Shown: piece by piece, positions 38,882-45,473 of the stretch
Numbering within the stretch: position 1 is the first letter of the stretch
Layout: every line of letters starts with the position of its first letter
DNA from: Solimicrobium sp.
GTDB taxonomy: Bacteria; Pseudomonadota; Gammaproteobacteria; Burkholderiales; Burkholderiaceae_D
Assembly (NCBI GenBank): GCA_021155915.1
Contig: JAJNBE010000022.1
Coordinates: forward strand, 1 to 45,473
DNA: 45,473 nt
Direction: 5' to 3'
The notes under the pieces: model-generated
What the model was told of the DNA's origin: nothing
The model's database searches: none
Seen by the model: only the letters and a program-made list of their open reading frames with translations
Translations under genes and position numbers: made by a program

Positions 38882-41707
38882 ATGACAATATTTCCATTAT
38901 GCAGAGCACTTTTTTGTACGCTGTTACTAATTATTTCCTGGACCGCGCAAGCGACGCTCAATCTTTCCGATCCGCTCCCACTTAGCCCATTAGTAAAAGT
39001 AGGAAAATTAGAAAATGGCCTAACTTATTATATTCAAAAAAATAGCAAGCCGGAAAAACATGCCGAGCTGCGTTTAGTCATTAAAGTAGGTTCAATTTTA
39101 GAAGATGATGATCAGCAGGGCTTAGCGCATTTTCTTGAGCATATGGCGTTTAATGGTTCCACACATTTTAAAAAACATGAGCTCATCTCTTACCTTCAAT
39201 CGCTCGGCATTAAATTTGGTGCTGATTTGAACGCTTATACGAGCTTTGACGAAACGGTCTACATCTTACCCATTCCTATTGATTCCGGTCGCGGCAATGA
39301 CAACTTAAAAGCAGGTTTCTTGGTGCTGGAAGATTGGGCGCACGGCTTAATGCTAAATGAAGTTGACATTGATGCTGAGCGCAATATCATTTTGGAAGAA
39401 GCACGCTTAGGCAAAGGTGCCGAAGATCGCATGAATAGGAAATTATTGCCTGCATTGTTTAACGGATCCAAATATGCAGAACGTTTGCCGATTGGTAAAG
39501 AAAGCGTCATTAGCCATTTCAACTACGACGCTTTAAGACGTTTTTATAAAGAATGGTATCGTCCCGATTTAATGGCGGTTGTGGTAGTGGGCGACGTTGA
39601 TCCGGATAAAGTAGAAAAATTAGTCAAAACGCATTTCAGCCACCTGAAGAATCCACCCAACGAACGACCCCGCGTCTACGCAAGTATCCCCGCACGCACT
39701 GAATCAGCCAGCCTGGTCATTACCGACAAAGAAGCCATGGATAACGAACAATTGATTCAGTACCCCATTCATTCCAGCAAAAAAGAAGTCACCCTTGCAG
39801 ATTATCGCCATAGTTTGATTAAAAATTTGAGCGCGGACATGCTCAACCAGCGCATACAAGAACTAACACAACAAACTGATGCACCATTTTTAGCCGGAGG
39901 TAGCGCTATCAGACCAATAGTGCACGGCCATGAATCGTTTTCCTCCATCGCCGTTATCGGCCGCGCCAGCGTTAAACCAGCTATCGAAGCGCTGCTTCAA
40001 GAGAACCAACGTGCTCGCCAATTTGGCTTTAATGCGGACGAGTTACAACGCGCCAAAAAAAATCAGCTACGCTTTTTCGAATCGGCTTACAACGAGCGGA
40101 ATAAGTCCGAATCTGCTAGTTTTGCTGCTGAATACATCCGCCATTTCTTATCCGATGAAGCCATTCCGGGCATTGCAAACGAATATGCTTACGCCACTGA
40201 GTTCCTGCCACAGATTACATTGGAGGAAATAAATGATTACGCGAAGAATAATATTCCAAATGGAGCAGCAAAGCTGCTTGCATATTTAGGCTCTGATAAA
40301 GAGGTAAATGCTATTCCAACAGCCGCGCAATTAGTAGATTGGGCAACTGCTTCTGAACAATTGCCCGTAACTGCGAAAGACAATAAAACGGTTCCACGCA
40401 GTTTAATGACCCAATCACCTAGACCAGGTCGCATTGTTTCGGAGAAAAAGAACGACAAGCTTGGGATAACTACATTAACGTTATCTAATGGGATTAACGT
40501 GATATTAAAGCCCACTAATTTTAAAAGTGACCAGGTTTTATTGAGTTCAGTTCGCTTCGGAGGACAATCGCTTTTTGAGGATGCCGACATATTTAATGCA
40601 CGTTATAGCAATGCCGTGGTAGATAGTATGGGATTAGCTTCCTATACGCCCACCGAATTACAAAAAATATTAGCCGGGAAATCGGTATTTTTTCAAGCCT
40701 CTTCAAACAATTTTACGGAAAACTTAACGGGGTATGCCTCCACTAGCGATGTGGAGTCACTCCTTCAGATTGTTCATTTGCGTTTAGCTAAACCTCGACT
40801 TGATTCAGATCTTTATAAGGCCTTTATTAGCCGCATGCAAGACATCAGCAAGAACCTCATGGCTAAACCCGAATTATTATTTTCCAATACGCTATTAACG
40901 ACGCTTTACAACAATAATCCACGTGTGTCGTTAACTGCTCAACCGGACGATTTTAATCATATTACGATGGAGCGTGCAGCTGCGATTTTCAGTGACCGAT
41001 TCACCAGTGCGAAGGGATTTACGTTTATCTTAGTGGGCAGCATTAATCTAGATAAAATTAAACCGCTAATTGCCACTTACCTCGCCAGTTTATCTACAAC
41101 CGAGATTCTTACCACCTATCGAAATTTAAAAATACTGCCAGTACCTGGGATAGTAAAAAGAGAAGTACATAGTGGCAGCGAGGAAAAGAGCCGTCTGGCC
41201 ATCGTCTTTACTGGCCCGGCCAGCTATTCAGACGAAGAAAATATCCGTTTTAACGCACTAATTGAAGTTATGAATTTACGTGTTATTGACGTACTACGGG
41301 AAAAATTAGGATTAATTTACAGTGGGGGAATGTCAGGCGCTATAGAACAAACTCCTTACCAAAATTACCGGCTTACCACGATTTTGCCTTGCAGCCCAGA
41401 GAAGGTAGATAAAGTTATTGCCGCCGCCTTTTCTGAAATAGAAAAAATTAAAAAAGAAGGTCCCACTGCTGAAGAGTTAAACAAAGTAAAAATCAACTGG
41501 CGCAAGAACAACAACATAGCCCTCAATACTAATGAGCATTGGTTAAAAAGTCTGCAGAGTGCCATGTTATACAATACTAATCCAAGTAATATCTTAAGTG
41601 TTGAAAGACGAATTGCCCATCTTACCTCAGATGATGTAAAAGATGCTGCAGCACGTTACTTGAACACGGGAAATTATGTGCAGGTGGTTCTGTATCCGGA
41701 AAAATAA
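38882..41707 (+). CDS. periplasmic M16-family zinc metallopeptidase
   Basis: The 941-residue protein has an N-terminal signal (CRALFCTLLLIISWTAQA) and then a duplicated M16 (pitrilysin/insulinase) layout. The zinc site is the inverted HxxEH motif HFLEH (83-87), with the third ligand in NIILEEARLG about 75 residues later. A second, inactive M16 half begins at about residue 520 (LTLSNGINVILKPTNF). It degrades peptides in the periplasm; the substrate is unknown. The ATG at 38882 gives a good signal and has GGGGTAAG upstream; an earlier ATG at 38852 adds 10 residues. It lies 54 bases after glmU. Confidence 0.9.
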   Translation: MTIFPLCRALFCTLLLIISWTAQATLNLSDPLPLSPLVKVGKLENGLTYYIQKNSKPEKHAELRLVIKVGSILEDDDQQGLAHFLEHMAFNGSTHFKKHELISYLQSLGIKFGADLNAYTSFDETVYILPIPIDSGRGNDNLKAGFLVLEDWAHGLMLNEVDIDAERNIILEEARLGKGAEDRMNRKLLPALFNGSKYAERLPIGKESVISHFNYDALRRFYKEWYRPDLMAVVVVGDVDPDKVEKLVKTHFSHLKNPPNERPRVYASIPARTESASLVITDKEAMDNEQLIQYPIHSSKKEVTLADYRHSLIKNLSADMLNQRIQELTQQTDAPFLAGGSAIRPIVHGHESFSSIAVIGRASVKPAIEALLQENQRARQFGFNADELQRAKKNQLRFFESAYNERNKSESASFAAEYIRHFLSDEAIPGIANEYAYATEFLPQITLEEINDYAKNNIPNGAAKLLAYLGSDKEVNAIPTAAQLVDWATASEQLPVTAKDNKTVPRSLMTQSPRPGRIVSEKKNDKLGITTLTLSNGINVILKPTNFKSDQVLLSSVRFGGQSLFEDADIFNARYSNAVVDSMGLASYTPTELQKILAGKSVFFQASSNNFTENLTGYASTSDVESLLQIVHLRLAKPRLDSDLYKAFISRMQDISKNLMAKPELLFSNTLLTTLYNNNPRVSLTAQPDDFNHITMERAAAIFSDRFTSAKGFTFILVGSINLDKIKPLIATYLASLSTTEILTTYRNLKILPVPGIVKREVHSGSEEKSRLAIVFTGPASYSDEENIRFNALIEVMNLRVIDVLREKLGLIYSGGMSGAIEQTPYQNYRLTTILPCSPEKVDKVIAAAFSEIEKIKKEGPTAEELNKVKINWRKNNNIALNTNEHWLKSLQSAMLYNTNPSNILSVERRIAHLTSDDVKDAAARYLNTGNYVQVVLYPEK

Positions 41708-41883
41708 TTTTTTAATTAATTTTAATGATCTTTTTAATTTAAAGTTTTATTGTGAATGGTGCAATAGAATGTGTGAACGTTTGATCGCTTCATTATAGAA
41801 TCAGAGGACCTTTTAATTACCATTGAAAAGGACGAGTACTCAATCCAAATCATTCTTTTAATCGTCATAGAATTTGATTCACA

Positions 41884-42306
41884 ATGGAAATTTCAAATAA
41901 TAGTACTCAAATCACTCTAGAAGTATCTACACGTTCTCCACATCCTGAAGAATTAACTTTTTGCAAGATTCCATTTTTTCTTTCCGTAGCCGCGTTTGGA
42001 AGTGAATTAATAACGCGCTCACAAGCAAAACGTATTCTGGCCCGCTTCGAAAGTTTCGAAAAGGTCGAACTTGATTTCACTGGCATTCAACTTACAGGCC
42101 AGGGGTTCGCTGATGAGCTTGCCCGGGTGTGGCCGCTTTCACATCCCGCTACGCAGTTATTCATAACTAATGCTACAGAGCCCGTTGAAAAAATGTTCAG
42201 ACATGTTAAAGGGAGACCGGATTTGCCTCAGCCTGCCGTTCCGGTGAATATTAAAGAGGGCACTGATATCATCTCGCACGCGGATGCTAAATCGGTGCGC
42301 AAATAA
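41884..42306 (+). CDS. STAS-like domain protein (DUF4325)
   Basis: This 140-residue protein contains a DUF4325 STAS-like domain from about 38 to 115: SRSQAKRILARFESFEKVE-type helix and strand, then LDFTGIQLTGQGFADELARV and an ITNATEPVEKM segment. (Here the first residues read TRSQAKRIL.) Such domains resemble anti-sigma-factor antagonists and are often found with histidine-kinase-like ATPases, but no ATPase gene is adjacent. It is cytoplasmic. It sits 84 bases before glmS; a regulatory role is possible but unsupported. Confidence 0.78.
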   Translation: MEISNNSTQITLEVSTRSPHPEELTFCKIPFFLSVAAFGSELITRSQAKRILARFESFEKVELDFTGIQLTGQGFADELARVWPLSHPATQLFITNATEPVEKMFRHVKGRPDLPQPAVPVNIKEGTDIISHADAKSVRK

Positions 42307-42390
42307 TTTTATGCAAGGTAATTTTTTTTATAAAATTTAATATTAATTGTTTTATTCCATTCCATTCTCTGTATTCAATGAAAGGTCCTT

Positions 42391-44208
42391 ATGTGTGGCA
42401 TCGTCGGCGCAGTCGCTCAACGTGATATTACTCCTCTGTTGCTGGAAGGTTTAAAACGATTAGAATACCGAGGCTATGATTCTTGTGGTATCGCATTACA
42501 CAAAAATGGTGAATTAATACGCTCACGTAGCACCGCACGTGTCACTGAGCTGAAAAAGCAAGTCGAGCACGCTAATTTTTCGGGTTTCACTGGCATTGCT
42601 CATACGCGTTGGGCGACCCATGGCAAACCTTCCAACGATAATGCGCACCCCCATTTTTCACGCGGACGTATTGCATTAGTTCATAACGGCATTATTGAAA
42701 ATCACGATGAGTTGCGTGCCGAACTATGCGGTTTCGGTTATGTTTTTGAAAGCCAAACTGACACCGAAGTCATTGCTCACCTAGTCGATTATTTATATCA
42801 AGGCGATCTGTTTGAGGCACTACAACAGGCGATAAAGCGTTTACGCGGTGCTTTTGCTATTGCCGTTTTTTGTCGTGACGAGCCCCATCGCGTTGTCGGC
42901 GCCAGACGAGGTTCACCACTTGTTGTCGGGATAGGACCAAATGAACATTTTCTGGCATCTGATGCAGCCGCCATTGCCGGGACAACCGATCAAATTATTT
43001 ATCTGGAAGATGGAGACGTAATCGATCTGCAGTTACAACACTATTCCATAGTGAACGCAGAGGGTAACTCAGTACAACGCCAAATAAATACTGTGCAAAC
43101 ACATTGCATTGCAGCGGATTTAGGCCCGTACCGTCACTACATGCAAAAAGAAATTTTCGAGCAACCCCAGTCTATTGGTAGCACCTTGGAAGGCATAACC
43201 CATGTGACTCCCGAACTATTCGGCAGGACCGCTGGTAACGTGTTCAATAACGTTAACTCGGTACTAATTTTGGCCTGTGGTACTAGCTATTACGCGGGAC
43301 TCACTGCAAAATATTGGATAGAGTCCATAGCAAAAATTCCGGTACAAGTAGAAGTTGCAAGTGAATATCGTTATCGAGACAGCGTGCCAAATTTGGCTAG
43401 CTTAGTCGTCACTATTTCCCAAAGCGGAGAAACAGCGGACACCCTCGCAGCGCTCAAACATGCCCAATCTCTTGGAATGAAACATACCCTTACTATATGC
43501 AACGTTGCCACTAGCGCCATGGTGCGTGAGTGTGAATTAGCGTACATCACTCGCGCTGGCTTGGAAGTGGGCGTTGCATCAACCAAAGCATTTACCGCTC
43601 AATTAGCCGGGCTGTTCTTATTAACATTGACTTTAGCACAAAGCAAACATCAACTCTCTGAAGAACGAGAACATTATCATTTAAAAGCGATGCGCCATTT
43701 GCCAATTGCTATTAGTGCGGTGTTGGCTTTGGAACCGCAAATCATGGCTTGGGCTGATCAATTTGCACGCTATGAAAACGCCTTATTTTTGGGCCGGGGC
43801 ATGCACTATCCCATTGCATTAGAAGGCGCATTGAAGCTGAAGGAAATTTCCTATATTCATGCCGAAGCCTATCCCGCAGGGGAATTAAAGCATGGCCCGT
43901 TAGCTTTAGTCACCAAAGAAATGCCCGTGGTAACTGTTGCGCCCAAAGATGCGTTATTAGAAAAATTGAAATCAAATATGCAGGAAGTGCGTGCTCGCGG
44001 CGGCGAGCTGTATGTTTTCGCCGACGCCAATTCTAATATTGAGTCCAGTGAGGGCGTTCATGTTGTTCGCCTGCCGGGAGACTACGGATATCTTTCTCCC
44101 ATTTTGCATACGGTAGCATTGCAATTATTGGCATACCATACTGCGTTAGTGCGCGGGACGGATGTAGATAAGCCTCGCAATCTAGCAAAATCCGTCACAG
44201 TAGAATGA
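42391..44208 (+). CDS. glmS: glutamine--fructose-6-phosphate aminotransferase (isomerizing)
   Basis: The 605-residue enzyme makes glucosamine-6-phosphate from fructose-6-phosphate and glutamine, the first step to UDP-GlcNAc. The Ntn-type glutaminase domain begins MCGIVGA with catalytic Cys2 (Cys1 after Met removal). It shows [20 protein letters not shown] and [12 protein letters not shown]. Two SIS sugar-isomerase domains follow from about 285 ([45 protein letters not shown]). The C-terminus [12 protein letters not shown] is canonical. AAAGG lies 7 bases before the start. I see no glmS ribozyme upstream. Confidence 0.96.
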   Translation: MCGIVGAVAQRDITPLLLEGLKRLEYRGYDSCGIALHKNGELIRSRSTARVTELKKQVEHANFSGFTGIAHTRWATHGKPSNDNAHPHFSRGRIALVHNGIIENHDELRAELCGFGYVFESQTDTEVIAHLVDYLYQGDLFEALQQAIKRLRGAFAIAVFCRDEPHRVVGARRGSPLVVGIGPNEHFLASDAAAIAGTTDQIIYLEDGDVIDLQLQHYSIVNAEGNSVQRQINTVQTHCIAADLGPYRHYMQKEIFEQPQSIGSTLEGITHVTPELFGRTAGNVFNNVNSVLILACGTSYYAGLTAKYWIESIAKIPVQVEVASEYRYRDSVPNLASLVVTISQSGETADTLAALKHAQSLGMKHTLTICNVATSAMVRECELAYITRAGLEVGVASTKAFTAQLAGLFLLTLTLAQSKHQLSEEREHYHLKAMRHLPIAISAVLALEPQIMAWADQFARYENALFLGRGMHYPIALEGALKLKEISYIHAEAYPAGELKHGPLALVTKEMPVVTVAPKDALLEKLKSNMQEVRARGGELYVFADANSNIESSEGVHVVRLPGDYGYLSPILHTVALQLLAYHTALVRGTDVDKPRNLAKSVTVE

Positions 44209-44217
44209 TTGTGACGG
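44192..44217 (+). terminator. weak hairpin over the glmS stop codon
   Basis: CCGTCAC (44192-44198) pairs with GTGACGG (44211-44217) across a 12-base loop that holds the glmS stop codon. There is no following T-run, so it may slow transcription or protect the mRNA end rather than act as an intrinsic terminator. Confidence 0.3.
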
Positions 44218-44298
44218 TGCATAGAATAGCGGGAAACGCCGTGTAATTTCATCTTAATAATTGTTCAAGACAAAAAATTGGCAATCCTGTGATCAACG

Positions 44299-45473
44299 AT
44301 GAGTGCGTTACCTACTATGAGCATCTTTGACACCATTAGTTCATCTGAAATATTCTGCGAGTTGGCTGAATACGCGCAGAGCCGTTCAGGTTATGTGCGC
44401 CAGGCCGCGGTTAATCGGTGTGTTAACTTAGCTTCGCCTGAATTCTTACCTATCATTGCTGATCGTTTAAACGATTGGGTTCCGGAAGTTCGGCAGGCAG
44501 CTTCCTTTGCATTTATAAAATTAATGCCACTAGCAAGCGAACATCAATTATTAAGTGCGTTGCCTGGCATTCTTCACTTATTTGAGACACGGCGGGTCAA
44601 TCATGAAGAATGGATAGCACAAGTCGAACAAAAATTGATTCATTTGATTAGTCTTCAAGGATTTATTGATGCCTTAAAAAACGACAATGATGCTCAGGTG
44701 CCAAGAGCATGCTTCTATATTTTGAAGAAATATGAGCTTCTCAATTTTCATTCATTAATAAGTTTGGTTCTAGATAAGCGAAATGATATTTTTCTAGCCA
44801 TTCAAGCCATCCAACTTCTCGATAATTTATCACCGAATGCTCAGCGTGAGCTATATCTGAAAGCAATGAATTCACACTTTGGCAGGGTTAGAACAATCGC
44901 AATAGAAAATTTGTTTATGCTAGTCGGTGACCCTGTTGAGAAAGATATATTGGCCGTCGATGCTTTACTTGACCAGCAATCCTCGGTGCGGTGCGCTGCG
45001 ATGACTTATCTAGAAGCGCGAGATTTTGATTTAAATGAGTATTATGACTGTGCGCTTCACGATTCATCGTCGTCGGCCAAACAAATTCAGATCTGCTTAA
45101 TTTCGTTATCTGGTTCGAAAAATATATACACCTTAGATTTAATCAAGCCTTTTACCAAAGCAGACAAACCCTCAATAAGAAAAGTGGCATTTTTATCGTG
45201 GCTAAAAATGGCTGAATGCGATAAAGACGTAATCGCATGGGAAGCACTCAACGATACTTCTAGCAAAGTACGCAAATTCTCCCTACACGTAATAAAAAAA
45301 TATGGGGCATTTATTCCTTTTTCCAGTGTTTACAAGATTCTTATGGAAAAAAAGCATATTGATTTATTACTAAATTTCTCTAAAAACAAGAAATGGGATT
45401 GGTTGGAGTGTATTACGCGACTTGCTATGCAAATTAACACCGGTAATTCAATTGAGCCGTTATTAATCTCTCA
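44299..45473 (+). CDS. HEAT-like repeat protein, partial (runs off the right edge)
   Basis: An ATG at 44299 opens a frame with no stop before the window end (391 codons visible). The product is helical and repetitive, with HEAT-type helix ends such as GYVRQAAVNRCVNLAS, DWVPEVRQAASFAFIKL, GRVRTIAIENLFML, SSVRCAAMTYLEARDF, PSIRKVAFLSWLKM and SKVRKFSLHVIKKYG. These recur at irregular 30-45 residue spacing. No catalytic domain is visible. A second Met six codons in is an alternative start; neither has a clear ribosome site. Such solenoids bind proteins or nucleic acids; the role is unknown. Confidence 0.75.
   Translation, partial: MSALPTMSIFDTISSSEIFCELAEYAQSRSGYVRQAAVNRCVNLASPEFLPIIADRLNDWVPEVRQAASFAFIKLMPLASEHQLLSALPGILHLFETRRVNHEEWIAQVEQKLIHLISLQGFIDALKNDNDAQVPRACFYILKKYELLNFHSLISLVLDKRNDIFLAIQAIQLLDNLSPNAQRELYLKAMNSHFGRVRTIAIENLFMLVGDPVEKDILAVDALLDQQSSVRCAAMTYLEARDFDLNEYYDCALHDSSSSAKQIQICLISLSGSKNIYTLDLIKPFTKADKPSIRKVAFLSWLKMAECDKDVIAWEALNDTSSKVRKFSLHVIKKYGAFIPFSSVYKILMEKKHIDLLLNFSKNKKWDWLECITRLAMQINTGNSIEPLLIS

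Noticed and set aside
42307..42390. A glmS ribozyme or riboswitch upstream of glmS
   Set aside because: Only 84 AT-rich bases separate the STAS-like gene from glmS, and I see no conserved ribozyme core.

Overview
The window looks like chromosomal DNA of a betaproteobacterium, probably in or near Burkholderiales, with a moderately AT-rich genome and a likely host-associated lifestyle. This is inferred from remembered family resemblance; no search was run. RecN, NadK, HemH, EngB, GlmU and the methyltransferase read like betaproteobacterial family members. The block hemB-engB-cytochrome c4-ccsB-ccsA, with System II (CcsBA) cytochrome c assembly, is a familiar betaproteobacterial arrangement. The host-associated inference rests on a giant ankyrin-like repeat protein, a small SNARE-like coiled-coil protein and decayed insertion sequences.

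Layout. 1-4106: the 5' end of pyrC, a bidirectional terminator, a dicarboxylate/amino-acid symporter and fadH, all minus strand. 4107-9029: accessory island 1. Two diverged direct copies of a roughly 300-bp noncoding repeat (about 4229-4507 and 8573-8914) flank a 1075-aa protein with about 20 ankyrin-like 49-residue repeats (minus) and a 98-aa coiled-coil protein with C-terminal cysteines (plus). 9030-13931: minus-strand housekeeping genes apaH, hemH, recN and nadK. 14080-21708: hutG-hutF (end of histidine degradation), a GYD-domain protein, lysA (minus), a CPA2-type antiporter with a YbdK-type ligase, and a TlpA-like thioredoxin lipoprotein. 21709-27617: accessory island 2. A 1261-aa protein made of 62 copies of an 18-residue Ala/Gly/Asn repeat lies between the 5' and 3' remnants of an IS110-family transposase. 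It is also bracketed by a duplicated sequence of about 280 bp, and a 199-aa protein of unknown function follows. 28220-38827: ccsA, ccsB and cytochrome c4 (minus); engB and hemB (plus); a DUF2905 protein and a MidA-family methyltransferase (minus); then ttcA and glmU. 38882-45473: a periplasmic M16 peptidase, a STAS-like protein, glmS, and a HEAT-like repeat protein cut by the right edge.

How the genes fit together. HemB and HemH catalyse early and final steps of heme synthesis. CcsB and CcsA deliver heme for covalent attachment to periplasmic cytochromes such as the adjacent cytochrome c4. GlmS and GlmU make UDP-GlcNAc for the cell wall. HutF and HutG convert formiminoglutamate to glutamate plus formate. 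The two islands are the unusual part: each carries repeat-rich proteins with no recognised enzymatic domain, and each is bracketed by direct repeats. The 18-residue repeat protein is the best candidate for something undescribed. Its repeat length equals one coil of a left-handed beta-helix, but its Ala/Asn composition is unlike the usual hexapeptide enzymes. No tRNA, rRNA or CRISPR array was seen.
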